This document shows positions 32,850-42,922 of a DNA stretch of 64,000 bases, in pieces. Within the stretch, counting starts at the first letter, position 1. Every line of letters begins with the position of its first letter. The translations under genes and the position numbers were made by a program. Under the pieces are notes generated by a model. It saw nothing but the letters and a program-made list of their open reading frames with translations. It had not been told where the DNA came from and did no database searches. The stretch is from Heliopora coerulea (lineage: Eukaryota; Cnidaria; Anthozoa; Scleralcyonacea; Helioporidae): NCBI GenBank assembly GCA_030142905.1, contig JASJOG010000589.1, positions 1 to 64,000 on the forward strand. Direction: 5' to 3'.

Positions 32850-34180
32850 TGTGACCAATTGATTGTACTTCATGTTTGTTGTTCACAGTATATGTATATT
32901 TTGATCTTAGATTTTCTGCGTGTATGTATTTGAATTTAGTTGTTCTGCTTAGGGCTGTATATAATTGTTTCTTGTTTGTGGCTTCCGTGTCGAAAATACC
33001 ATAATGTTGATCAATATCAGCAACCTGCTATTTGCATTCTGCAATAGGGAATGCGAGATTAAATTTCTTTCTGAAATCATCCATCGAGAACTTTTGGCCA
33101 TTTTCTTTTATTGATTGATTGATTGATTGAAAATAATCTTTAATGAGATAAGCCAGATCACTTATACAGTGCTTTTCATCTGGGACCTACACTATACAAT
33201 ATACTACGTCAACACTATACTATACCTAAACTTAACAATTAAATAAACAATATTTACAAAGATGAGTAAAATTCTTTCTCAAAAATGTGAAATTCCTTAA
33301 TAACTCTTTTTGAGGGTTCGACTTTGTTCCACCATTATTGTAATACCATTTTTATTTATGCTTTTTACGGTAAACTGTTGCGAGTTGAACATACCTCGAT
33401 CCTTCATATTATCGATGGATATGACAGGTGTATCTGCACATACTTCATACACTTCTTTTCCTCCATTGTAACTTAAGTTGACGGTCATATATGGTTCCCC
33501 TTCACTGAACGCATTTGAGCATATTTTATTTATCTCAATTCTCGTACTATTGTCGTACCAGATATTGACGTAACTATCCACATAGTTGCCTATTTTTTCT
33601 TTGATCTGGCTAGTCTTAAGGAAGTTAGACAACATGTCGTGAGTTTTATGGTCATATCTAGCAGTCATTTCAATATACTTCAGGGAATCAGAGACAGAGC
33701 ACATGTCCAATATTGCGGGGCTTTTCATGTAGTCGTATGTTAATCTACTATTGCCCTCTTCAGGGTGGCATTGACTGATGTCGCCATATAGGTTTACTTT
33801 CAAATGATTAGCTACGAAGTTGTTGTATATCAGTGTCATCCATTTATTTGGAACCATTGAGAACTCATCTATAAATGCATCCTTATTAACTAATAGTTTT
33901 ATATTTTCAGCATCTGATGTAAACTCATTGAGGTAGCTGTCGAATGTGTGTACTTTGTTTTTCAGACTATCGTCAACCTTACTTCTATTGTTATCTATTG
34001 TTTTGTTCGTGAAACTGAATATAATAGTGTTTTTGCCTTTTTGGGCATCTTCAATTAATTTTGTAGTTTTGCCACAACCTGCATCCCCTGTTGTCAATGT
34101 ACTCCTACATCTTTTTAGTGTATATTTGCTTATGTTGATATCTTTCCGGTAATTTTTTTTTAATCAGTGGAGTCTCTCCT
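32850..34180 (-). pseudogene. Superfamily 1 helicase of the replicon relic
   Basis: A 267-codon open stretch (34,097-33,297, open upstream to about 34,150) contains Walker A GDAGCGKTTKL, a Walker B-like DEFSM, and motif III-like LYGDISQCHPE with a later RYDHKTHDML. After an inserted repeat, the frame resumes with FSMDDFRKKFNLAF and motif VI YTALSRTTKF (about 32,940-32,965). Motif order and spacing fit SF1 helicases of the viral/Pif1-like type, which unwind nucleic acid using ATP. There is no apparent start codon of its own, consistent with a polyprotein module. Confidence 0.7.
33106..33296. repeat. Short inserted repeat with (TGAT)n end, in the helicase frame
   Basis: The helicase reading frame is cut by about 190 bp beginning TTGATTGATTGATTG (33,111-33,130). 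This gives a (CAAT)n tail when read on the minus strand, similar to the tail at 19,390-19,417. Upstream of the tail is TGAAAAGCACTGTATAAGTG. Such tails are typical of SINE or truncated LINE copies. Boundaries are approximate. Confidence 0.55.
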
Positions 34181-35530
34181 GTTTTTTGGAACACTTTACC
34201 TATCATGTCGGAAGTGAATTTATCTTTCTTGTCTTTTATCGGGTAATTTCTTTTTTGGGTCTTTCACAGTAAACTGCATAAGTGTTGTATCCAAAAATCT
34301 CGGTATTATTGTCAAATGCATCTTCAATGACTTCCAATAGCTTTACTATAGAGCCTGATATTACATGTCTATTGATTGAACAGTTTCCAGTCATTTTTCT
34401 TTTGACGTCAATCTTTCCAATGAGATAAAAGTCATCTTCTTTGTGTATACTCACGTTTCCATTATTTTTTAATGACTCAGTCCACACAGTGCACGTGGTC
34501 TCATAACTATTTGACGTGAATCATTGGCTGCTTTTATGGTATTTTGTTCCGAGGTATCCAATAATTTGATTTGATAACTTTTTCGCAGTGAATTCATCAA
34601 AGTTATGAAATGCGTATTTAATGTACCCTTTGAATGCATCGCGATTAATTGACTTGTCGGCAACCAGTTGATATTTTATGTCAAATAATGTAACAAATCT
34701 ATGTTTTATTAGGTAGTCTATCATGTTTCTCCCATAAAATCCGGCTTCAATAATTATAGGTTCATTATTAACAGTTTTGTTCTTATCTATGCATGTTTCG
34801 TTTTTGTAGTATTCCCCTGTCTTTAGTTCTCCATCGAATTTTTGCACAGTATTATGTATTTTATTCAGCAGTATGTTGTGTTCATTTATGAGCAAAACTG
34901 ATGGGTAGTCTTTTGTAATATTGAGTGCTATTATGCCGTAGATAAATTCCTTTTTGTCTTCTGTATAGAATGTGTGTTGCAATGGTTTTGGGTAGTAGTC
35001 ATCGATTATTTTTACAACGTATCTGTTGTAATTAGATTTTGGTTTGTGTCCATACAGTTGTTTGAATTGGTTTACTGCTATTGATGTTAATCCTTGATTG
35101 TTGAATTTAAAAGCGTCCACTGGGTATTTTTGAGATCAGTTGTGATGAATCCATCGATCTGGTTTCTTCCATCATAGTAAAAATACTCGATGTATGTGTC
35201 TGCTCTTTAGATTGCGTCTATCATCATGCCTTTGCCCTTGTACCTGTCCGGTAGAAAAATTTGATAGTCACTCTAATATTTTTTCTGTTTGACGACGTTG
35301 TTGCTAAACAATTTATAACTGTTAGGGTTATGCTTCAGTAGGTTAATTATTTTGTAGTGATGTTCCAACGTTTTGCATCTTTCGATTTTGTCTTCTGATT
35401 GTTGTGAATTCCATTGTATTAGGTCAAGTTGATTGATTAGAGAAGAACCATTGGAAATTTTTGAAATCAAGGCCTCATTTAGTATGAGATAACAGTGTAC
35501 GTTTTGTAGATGAAGCACAATCGAACGGTT
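34147..35530 (-). pseudogene. Family-B-like DNA polymerase of the replicon relic
   Basis: Broken minus-strand frames (35,530-35,273; 35,120-34,521; 34,487-34,236). The middle frame carries FIYGIIALNITKDYPSVLL, resembling the PolB motif A region (usually an Asp followed by SLYPS), with Asn where the metal-binding Asp is expected. The last frame carries EIFGYNTYAVYCERP at the position of motif C (usually D-T-D), so its catalytic Asp residues are also not preserved. The order of motifs and the downstream helicase support a replicative polymerase, perhaps of the protein-primed type, but an exonuclease domain and terminal protein are not recognisable. Assignment rests on motif resemblance only. 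Confidence 0.55.
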
Positions 35531-35559
35531 TGGCCGATGGCACGAGGAGCTGGACATGA

Positions 35560-36499
35560 TACGAACTTGTTGTAAAATGGATCTAACTAAAAATGAATTA
35601 CTTCTGTATTCTACAAGCCTACTAACACCCACAGCTAACTTGCATTTTCCTCTTCCCACCCCAAGCACACCAAGAGGTCGATTCCCGTCTCCCAGTTCCT
35701 TCGTCTTCGCCGCTTATGAAGTGAAGATGAAGACTTTAAAGCCAAAAGTCTTGAAATGAGAAACTTTTTTTGTCCAACGTGGCTATCCCACCTCGCTTTT
35801 GGACACTGCCTTTTCTGAGGCCTCTCAAATCCCCCGATCTGAGACCCTTAGAGAGCATGTGTCCAATGTCATACTAATAATAAAATTCCCCTAGTTCTTA
35901 CTTATCATCCTTTTCATTTCAAAGTCAGAGATGTCATTAGGAAGAATTATCATATCCTGAAAAATGACCCTGAAACACCTTCCATCTTCTCCAGTAACCC
36001 CCTAGTTTCTTTTCGACGCAGCAAAAATATCCGTGAAACCCTAGTCCATAGCTCCCTGCCACAGGATTCGTCGTCACATAACGGCACGTTTCCTTGTGGT
36101 GTGGGTCAATGTAAAACTTGTAACTTCATTAATTCTTCCATCACTATTCTGGTACCTAAATCTAAGTATCATATCAAGCACCATTTCACGTGAGCCTCCT
36201 CCCATCTCATCTACTACATCTCATGCAGTAGATGTGGCATGCTTTACATTGGAGAAACTGGAAGACTTTTGAGGACAAGGTTTGGTGAACACCGCCTTGC
36301 TGTCATTGGTGGCGATGCTAACCAGCCTGTTGCCAGACATTTCAATGCTGGTAATCACAGTGTTTCAGATATGAAAATTCGAGCCCTCTGTCCCATTTCG
36401 GGTAGCAATTATAGCCGCAAAAGACATGAAATGCGTCTCATCTCCAAACTCGGCACCGTCCACCCCCATGCTATTAATGAGCGTTTTTCTTTTGTTTAA
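35560..36499 (+). pseudogene. PLE 6 RT C-terminus and GIY-YIG nuclease
   Basis: In shifting frames: SVFYKPTNTHS, SSSHPKHTKRSIPVSQFLRL, FVQRGYPTSLLDTAF, VLTYHPFHFKVRDVIRKNY, the Cys linker, then a nuclease segment that stays open to the stop at 36,499 (CSRCGMLYIGETGRLLRTRFGEHRLAV...RFSFV). The YIGETGR-x4-R-x4-H pattern is the standard PLE nuclease signature, including the conserved Arg and His. There are stops after THS, before RNYH-type segments and in the linker. The last 86 codons alone are undamaged. Confidence 0.82.
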
Positions 36500-36755
36500 G
36501 TCTATTTGTCTAGGCCCAATGTTAGTTCGTTGTATCTGTATTACTATCTTTTCCATTTTGTTCTTGTTTATCCGCATATTATGCAATTATAACCTAGTTT
36601 CCTCCTTAATATATTCTGTTATGTAATTTACATTTTTTGTTTATACTTTGTTTTTACCAAATGCATCTTATTGGTCTATTTTATATCACGTGATCGCTTT
36701 TGTATTCAACAATATCAATGGTTATGTTTTTTTCCCGACCCACCATACTAACTTC

Positions 36756-36795
36756 CCGACGAAGGGCCTTCGCTCGAAACGTCGAAGTTTCTTTT
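36756..36795 (+). ncRNA. Hammerhead-like motif, PLE 6 end (degenerate)
   Basis: CCGACGA (first core U is C), stem II AGGGC..GCUC with a wobble, GAAAC, then GUCGAAGUU, allowing a two-pair stem III. Stem I is not evident. Similar to a PLE-terminal motif also seen at 56,105-56,160. Likely inactive. Confidence 0.4.
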
Positions 36796-36890
36796 CGTAC
36801 ATTTTAGGTAGTTGCTTCACCCAAAGTTATTGCATCCTGTTAAGCCTGGAAACTCGATTTTTACAATATAAATGTTCAGCATCAAGTTGA

Positions 36891-37518
36891 GTACCATTGC
36901 TTCAGCAGCACATTATTTTTGCCATGTTCCTATGTTCATTGCTGATCGTTTGAAGACGAAATTTCAGCCGTGTACCTAACCGGTGAAAATCGGCAGATGG
37001 TGTGACAAAAGTACAGGACTTAACTCACAAAGTAGGTGGTGAAGTGTGACAGTTACTGACTTATAACCAAACATCGTTTCCTGGTTATAAAATTGATTTC
37101 GTGTTTTTCCTTTTACAATAGGGACTTTGAGATCGCGCGACGGCGAATTCAACGTCAACGTCAAAACCGTGATGGGGCGGGGCTGGGGAAAGAACGTCGT
37201 CGAGGACACGCCATTTTAGTCATTAAGATTTCTTACAATATTATCACGGCGACGTTGGATAAATAAATGCGATATTATTAAAATGACATTTAATAAATTC
37301 GCCTTAATTTACTACCGGTTGGTGTATAAGGAAGGCTTCTGCCTTCCTAGATGATGAGGAGTTTTTGTTGCCCTGTGACTGTTATAGATCTTCGAATGCT
37401 AAATACCCTTACAAATCATATGAAAGGTTTTACCTTCCATCGGCGAATGAAGAGCGAACATCTGTAAATTAAGCGATGGAGTTTTGTAACTTATTGATAA
37501 AATATAAAATTAGACAAT
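36891..37518. other. Gap without recognisable features
   Basis: About 630 bp between PLE 6 and the DIRS element. A GC-richer patch around 37,120-37,220 has no clear gene, repeat or RNA. Nothing can be supported here. Confidence 0.5.
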
Positions 37519-37690
37519 GGCTTACCTGAAGGATAATTGTGATTCTCGAAGTATAATACGCAGCACCAGGGGTTCATGATGCATTTTTCGCCACTATTCA
37601 CCAGGCCATCACGGTTCAAAGCTCTTTGTTATGCAAATGTAGCACTATATAAGACACCTTCGGCCCAACCCACATTATCTTTTAGCAGGC
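37519..37690. repeat. DIRS left inverted terminal repeat
   Basis: Starts GGCTTACCTGAAGGATAATT and continues through TTCATGATGCATTTTTCGCC to about 37,690. It matches the reverse complement of 41,893-42,035 at roughly nine positions in ten, except for the outermost 25 bases, which match only the internal complementary region. Confidence 0.85.
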
Positions 37691-37756
37691 ATGAACAACC
37701 TTCAATGCGACGGCCTTGCAACAAGGGAGGGTATAGTAATAAGCATCCATATGGGT

Positions 37757-37875
37757 GTGTGATGAACCCCTGGCGCTGCGTATTATACTTGGAGAATCAC
37801 AATTATCCTTCAGGTAAGCCCTTGTTTAATTTTATATTCTCCTTCGTATAATACTCCTCACTGCAGGGTTCATGA
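37757..37875. repeat. DIRS internal complementary region
   Basis: First half (TGATGAACCCCTGGCGCTGC ... CTTCAGGTAAGCC) is complementary to the left outer end. Second half (CTCCTTCGTATAATACTCC ... GCAGGGTTCATGATC) corresponds to the right outer end. This joint template is what DIRS elements are thought to use to restore termini while circularising. Confidence 0.85.
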
Positions 37876-38029
37876 TCCATTGTTTAAAGAAAGCAGTGGC
37901 CGGAGCATTGATCCTAATACAACCACAGTACTTCCAAATGCTGTGTTCAATAGTTTTAAAAGTTTTACGCAGATAACTGGAATGAACAATTATGCCACAC
38001 TCTAAACACACACATAGTAGTTAAAATAG

Positions 38030-39154
38030 TTCTGGTATACGTATCTTTTTGGTAAACCTCTTTTTTATAAAACTTACAAAACGTGCCAGAATGTGTCCAG
38101 TCTGCCGTTCTAAGAATCACATATAAGGACAGCCCAGATTATCGGCTTTCGATGTAGATGCCGCACGGTAACTGTGCCTTGTGAAGATTGTTGTATCAAG
38201 TCCCGCATTCTGAAGGGCAAGTTTCAACCAACGGGAAATAGTAGATGCGCACACAGCTTTGTGCGGCTTTCCAAAAGAAACAAATAGTCTTTTAGCTGGA
38301 AGTAATTCTCGAAATCTGGTTGTAGCCTGTATATACTGTTCGATGCACGTGTAAACACACAACTTGTTGTCTGGAAAAATCGGAAAAGATACCATCAACG
38401 GAAATTTTCCTGGCCGTGAAGTTTTCAGAATATCCGTAATAGTAAATCGATATTCTTCTGGCGTTTTTAGCATAGAGTCCAGAGATAATGCAGCTAATGA
38501 TTAACCTCGTTGAGCCGAGACAAGGGCTGCTAGAGCAACGGTTTTTAACGTAAGCTGTTTCTGCGTAAGAATTGCAATAGGGTGCAACGTTTCTAAATGT
38601 TGTAGAAGAATATTAACGTTCCAACTTGTTGTATATTTTGGCTGTGGAGGTCGGGAAACAAACATTCCTTTCAATAAACGCCGAACAATGGGATGCTCTC
38701 CCAACAATTTCCCATCAAAAGGTGGCAGCATGGAGGACAAGGCTGATCGGTAAGTATTCACAGTGGAGTAAGACTTTTTGTGTACATCAAATTGATCTGT
38801 TAAGAAATCACACATGGTTCCTAAAGACACCTGAAGTAGATCCTTTTGTGTTGCACGACACCAGCAACAAAAGCAGTTCCATTCGGCTGAATATTGTTTT
38901 TCTGTTCCCGGCCGCCAGGATTTGAGGGCATAGTGGGTAGCTCGTTCAGAAAGTCCGTTACTTTCGAATCGTGAGCTGAGATATGCCACGCGACTAGCCG
39001 CAACGTTTGCCGTAATGGTTACAGGCGTGTTTTGTCGTGAGGATGCGACATTATTTTCCGCCACTGAGGTAGAAGAAGGGGAGCGCTGCACACACGTCGC
39101 AGAAGGACCGGGTACCAATGAGTTTGGGCCACCATGGGGAAATGACGATTGCAT
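38030..39154 (-). pseudogene. DIRS tyrosine recombinase
   Basis: Frame 39,154-38,501 covers the core-binding region (RATHYALKSWRPGTEKQYSAEW..., then a typical SAQRG box I with the first catalytic Arg). After a stop at the end of that frame, 38,473-38,117 continues with TRHSYRAASTSKA (H-x-x-R of box II). A frameshift near 38,120 leads to VILRTADWTHSGTFCKFYKK with the candidate nucleophilic Tyr. All catalytic positions are recognisable, but one stop and one frameshift break the protein. Role: cutting and joining the circular DNA copy into the genome. Confidence 0.85.
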
Positions 39155-39334
39155 CCGCCACTTGATCGCTGATAATTTTCTTCAGCCTTCTTCCCAGGAG
39201 GCTTGATGGAGGAAACAAATATGGAGTGTAATGTCTCCAGTCGAGCGAAAAAGCATGGACAGCCTGCGCCCCGGGGTCCTGTTTCCATGAAACATAGTTA
39301 GAAACTTGAAAACTTAGCCGAGAAGCATATAAAT

Positions 39335-40049
39335 CTATATCAGAGTGAATAAAATCTGGCAAATCCACGTGAATAACGTAGGGTGTAACTTCCACTCCAA
39401 ATTTTCTCTCGAATTACGAGAAATATAATCAGCCTCGATATTAGACTTTCTAGGAATATGAAAGGCCTCAATTGTACAATTATGTTGGATACACCATTCC
39501 CAAATTTGTCTTGTGAGGTCATGTAATGAACGAATCTGTCCCCCCATGGTAATGTAGGCTACTACGGATGCATTATCACTAAAGATTTTAACATAGAGAT
39601 CGGTAGCAAGCACAAAACATTGCACTGCAAGCCAAACAGCCTTAGAGCTCTAAGCAATTAATATGCAACAATCGTTCGTAGTGGGACCAGGTCCCACTTG
39701 TGGTTATTGTCACACACACCGCGCCCCAACCAGAATTGGATGCGTCTGTCGTTATTTGCAAAATTTTGGTAGGTTTAATCAGGCTTGTCCCATTGTATGT
39801 TGGACTCTTGGTTATAAACCAGAACAAGTGATGTTTAGCTAAATCTGTCGAAGACACGAATACGTCACAATTGTTGCTATGAAGACGCAACGCGTCGGTT
39901 TTGAAACTATCTAGGCTTCTGTAGTACAATTTAGCCAGTTTAATCGCCGGAAAAACCAAAACAATGGGACCAATTATGCCGGCCACGTCTTGGATAGTAC
40001 AAGAGGCTGAGTTATATAAAAGCCTCACCTTAGTAACTACGGTATTCAT
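39335..40049 (-). pseudogene. DIRS RNase H domain
   Basis: Frame 40,049-39,642 ends with TTDASNSGWGAV (first catalytic Asp) and LHINCLEL. After a stop, 39,625-39,335 continues with VKIFSDNASVVAYITMGG and IPRKSNIEADYISR, the later Asp-containing motifs. Together they give the D-E-D-D order of RNase H. It removes the RNA template during reverse transcription. One stop splits it. Confidence 0.8.
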
Positions 40050-40093
40050 AAGGTTGTCATAGAATTCATCTTAAGCCCCAGATATTCAACAAC

Positions 40094-40800
40094 TTAGGAT
40101 GGTTGAAAATTTGACTTCTCATGATTAATGATAAATCCCAGAGACTCGAGAAGTGTTATCGTAGCTCTTAAATCTGCAAGGGCTCGATCAAAGTTTGGAC
40201 TTATTATAGATAAATCATCAAGGTAAATGACGACCATAATGCCTGTACCACGTAACTCAGCCATAATAGGCTTCATAACTTTAGTGAATACTCTGAGCGC
40301 CGAGGAAAGTCTAGACGAGAAACAAGTAAATTCGAATAACCTAGAGTCTCATTCAAAGCGGAGATATTTAGAATGATTTGGGTGTATTGGAACGGTAAAA
40401 TATGCGTCTTTTAGTCTATTGTTGTAATAAACTCTCTTCCATTTAATAAGTCCAAAACGCTATTCAAATTTTCCATCTTAAAATGATAATATGTTACGAA
40501 TTCATTGAGAGGCTTAAGATTTATAACCGGGCGAAGCTCGCCGTTTTTCTTTGGGATTATAACGAGGTTTGAAATAAATGGATTTGCATGGTAAGTAGCC
40601 TTGTGTATTGCGTTTTTGTTTAGCAACCGTTGTATTGCAGTGTCGATTAGGGCTTTGTCACTCCGTGAAAACCCAATTTTGCTAGGTAATTTATGCTGCA
40701 CTGGCATGTTACTAAACTCAATTTTACAGCCATTAACGGCGTTAATGACCCATTGATCATTTGTCAGGTGCCTCTACGCTTCAGTAAAATCACGCAAACG
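40094..40800 (-). pseudogene. DIRS reverse transcriptase
   Basis: Frame 40,707-40,411 holds the fingers (AIHKATYHANPFISNLVIIP, KKNGELRPVINLKPLNEF). A broken stretch around 40,400-40,290 retains LKDAYFTVPIHPNHSKYLRF and SRLSSALRVFTKV. Frame 40,276-40,094 carries VVIYLDDLSII, the catalytic motif C with both Asp intact. Frameshifts or stops near 40,410 and 40,340 disrupt the enzyme. Confidence 0.85.
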
Positions 40801-40820
40801 ACCACCTACCTTACGACTAG

Positions 40821-41837
40821 TCATTGCATCTGCTTGGCGTTTGTCGATCCCGATTTCCTTGTTGGTGGGTTCCATGACTGACGAAACGGAAGTTTTCTGT
40901 AGTCGTAGCACTTGGAGTTTAAATAAGGCTCAAACCGCGAGTTATAACGCCCTCTCTTATCACGAGAAAGGCCGCTTTGTGAGTGCAGTTTAGTGTTCTT
41001 GAGCTTGTTAGCAACACTCTTCGCCGCCATTCGCTTCACTTGTGAAATATTACGAATGCTTCGGGGCCACTCGTCCCCAAATAGCATCGTGGTAATAGGT
41101 TTGGACTCGTGGCATAGAGATTTATAGGCTGGGGCAACTTCTGATTTTAAAAGTTCTCTTCGTTTCATCGAGAAATCGTAAATCGAGTTGCCCAGGAGCG
41201 TGAGGGAATCAACGACCAAGTCATAGACATCCAATAAGAGAACCGATTCCTTCTTCGTCGGTTTCGCTTGAACGACTTTATCAGCCAAGTAAACAACTGG
41301 GATAATGCTCTTGATTAGATTTTTCTGATGCGCCTGAAACGAAGCTTCGTAAGGTTTCGTTTTATCGTGTAAATCATCCCACAATTCAAGGTTAACTCGG
41401 GGAGATTTCAAGGAGTCACAATTCGCTGGGCGTAGGTATTTCTTTTGTATCTGCGAGAATTGTTCCTTCGCAGGGCGTTTTGTGGAGGAACTATTCATCC
41501 TTTTAGCGATTCCCTCAGCAACTGACGGGTCGCAATTTTCCGAATCCTTATAAAGATCAGTATGTGGTAGCTCAGCCTCGTCGAGGCTTTTACTGCCTGA
41601 TTCCTGAGATATACTGTCAGCAGGATCAAACACAGAGACGGCGTCTGCGTCGCTTTGTCGAGGTTCTTCTGCAAGGTCGAGAGCAATGGGGTCAGTGTCA
41701 ATCGCTTCGGTCAGATGCGCCAACTGTACCGTAATTCGGGCCATGTGTTTGGAAAGAACATCAATTCGAGCTTCAACGGACATACTTGTTGGCGGCGAAG
41801 GTAATTCGCTTTTGGTAGGAGCTTGTTGGTCAGCCAT
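40821..41837 (-). CDS. DIRS gag-like protein
   Basis: An undamaged frame of 338 codons from the ATG at 41,837 (MADQQAPTKSELPSPP). The frame is open a further 21 codons upstream, but the Met at 41,837 is the likelier start because the upstream part is the inverted-repeat region. The product has a coiled-coil-like segment (IDVLSKHMARITVQLAHLTE), an acidic stretch and a basic C-terminus (SRDKRGRYNSRF). No zinc knuckle is seen, normal for DIRS gag. Expected role: RNA packaging. Confidence 0.7.
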   Translation of the reverse strand: MADQQAPTKSELPSPPTSMSVEARIDVLSKHMARITVQLAHLTEAIDTDPIALDLAEEPRQSDADAVSVFDPADSISQESGSKSLDEAELPHTDLYKDSENCDPSVAEGIAKRMNSSSTKRPAKEQFSQIQKKYLRPANCDSLKSPRVNLELWDDLHDKTKPYEASFQAHQKNLIKSIIPVVYLADKVVQAKPTKKESVLLLDVYDLVVDSLTLLGNSIYDFSMKRRELLKSEVAPAYKSLCHESKPITTMLFGDEWPRSIRNISQVKRMAAKSVANKLKNTKLHSQSGLSRDKRGRYNSRFEPYLNSKCYDYRKLPFRQSWNPPTRKSGSTNAKQMQ

Positions 41838-41892
41838 AATGATTGACAGGATTAGTTCGGTCGTGATGACAAGGTGTAATGCACGCAAAAAA

Positions 41893-42035
41893 AAAGACAA
41901 TGTGAGTTGGGGCGAAGGTGTCTTATATAGTGCTCATTTGCATTACAAAGAGCTTTGAACCGTGATAGCCTGGTGAATAGCGGCGAAAAATGCATCATGA
42001 ACCCTGCAGTGCAGAGTATTATACAAAGGAGAATC
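41893..42035. repeat. DIRS right inverted terminal repeat
   Basis: Reverse complement of the left terminal repeat, containing GGCGAAAAATGCATCATGAA and ending TATTATACAAAGGAGAATC. The edge is set by the end of similarity to the internal complementary region. Confidence 0.85.
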
Positions 42036-42451
42036 ATTCAGTAATGACTACTCAGTCCTTCCAGTCACTGTAAAACCAGAAATAAGTGAACATATAGCAG
42101 AAAATCTCAATCGACGTTCACACATTACAGCCACAGCGTCAAACCACGAGTTCTCGCGTTGTCGATGCCACGTAGTGACGTCAGAATTTTGCAATTTCAG
42201 CGTTTCGCATGAAATCGATGTCCTATGATCAGTGTTGGCGTTGCCTTTGTTGTGCAATCTTGAATCCACTAACGTCGCCGTCAATTAAATATAAACCAGT
42301 AACCAAAAGGGATGTTTAACTACCTTACCAAAACAAATTTTGCCCGAATTTACAGGGGGGTGTCGAACCTCGACACGCCCATAAACTATGCCCTTGAATA
42401 CTTCTGCAAGGAAATGCGGTCTTCTTTTGGCAGATGCTCTTTCGTCAGATT
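42036..42451. other. Spacer between DIRS and BEL elements
   Basis: About 400 bp of moderately GC-rich DNA with short open frames on both strands but no recognised domain, repeat or RNA. Confidence 0.45.
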
Positions 42452-42887
42452 TGAGACGCCCGGTTAACAGATGTGTAAGGAAGTCTCGCAAATCGTATTT
42501 GGCTCATATGGTTAAAACACATTCACATAACCAAATAAACCATTATAATATATATATATATATATATATAATTCGATCTAAATAAAGTAAATAATAGTAG
42601 GATAATATAAATAGAAATGTAAAGTAAACATGCTAGAATACGGTTAAGTCACAACAAACAATACCATAATCATTCATATGAAAGTCAATAAACTATTAAA
42701 TGTTCTTACTTCTGTGGCGAGATTCCTTTAACAAACTGTTCTGGTTAGCAGACAAATATCCCCATACATAAAATGTGCGTAGTATCTTTCCATTTGTGAT
42801 AAAGGTCTATTGTCTAACGTGCGATATGCTAATCTCATGGAAAGTTCGTGCTGTGCACGCGAGTATCGAGTTACGAAATAACTCTAC
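42452..42887 (-). repeat. BEL 3-prime LTR
   Basis: Left copy, from TGAGACGCCCGGTTAACAG to GAGTATCGAGTTACGAAA. It is the 3-prime LTR because the element reads leftwards. It contains (TA)n at 42,548-42,570 and ATTCATATGAAAGTCAATAA. Similarity to the other LTR may extend a few bases further (TTCGTCAGA on the left). Confidence 0.85.
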
Positions 42888-42922
42888 CCCCCGATGAGGG
42901 CTCCTCATCCTTCCGCTCAATA

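Larger units (their letters stand above)
32640..35530 (-). mobile_element. Relic of a PolB-helicase-GIY-YIG replicon (minus strand)
   Basis: Three enzymatic modules lie head to tail on the minus strand: a family-B-like DNA polymerase (35,530-34,150), an SF1 helicase (34,180-33,297 and 33,105-32,850) and a GIY-YIG-like nuclease (32,840-32,640). The polymerase-helicase junction is separated only by a shift in an A-homopolymer near 34,155, and the helicase motif VI and nuclease share one open frame, so they probably formed one polyprotein. It carries several stops and a repeat insertion at about 33,106-33,296. I see no terminal repeats or capsid genes. It could be an endogenised virus or an unclassified self-replicating transposon; I cannot assign a named family. 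Confidence 0.6.
35540..36890 (+). mobile_element. Penelope-like element 6, 5-prime truncated (plus strand)
   Basis: Plus strand: the C-terminal RT region, a GIY-YIG domain and a 3-prime terminal segment containing CCGACGAAGGGCCTTCGCTC and GAAACGTCGAAG (hammerhead-like). It belongs to another PLE family than PLE 2-5, judging by the CGVGQCKTC linker and GMLYIGETGRLLRTR nuclease motif. The polymerase core is missing. Confidence 0.82.
37519..42035 (-). mobile_element. DIRS-like tyrosine-recombinase retrotransposon, about 4.5 kb
   Basis: Inverted terminal repeats of about 140 bp flank gag, RT, RNase H and tyrosine recombinase, all on the minus strand in that order. Left of the recombinase, an internal complementary region (about 37,757-37,870) contains sequences matching both outer ends, the diagnostic architecture of DIRS elements, which integrate through a circular intermediate and make no target duplication. 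No DAM-type methyltransferase, common in DIRS1 relatives, is seen between RNase H and recombinase. Stops and frameshifts in RT and recombinase show that it is inactive. Confidence 0.9.

Noticed and set aside
37576..37851. A 91-codon plus-strand frame
   Set aside because: It spans the DIRS inverted repeat and internal complementary region; no protein similarity.
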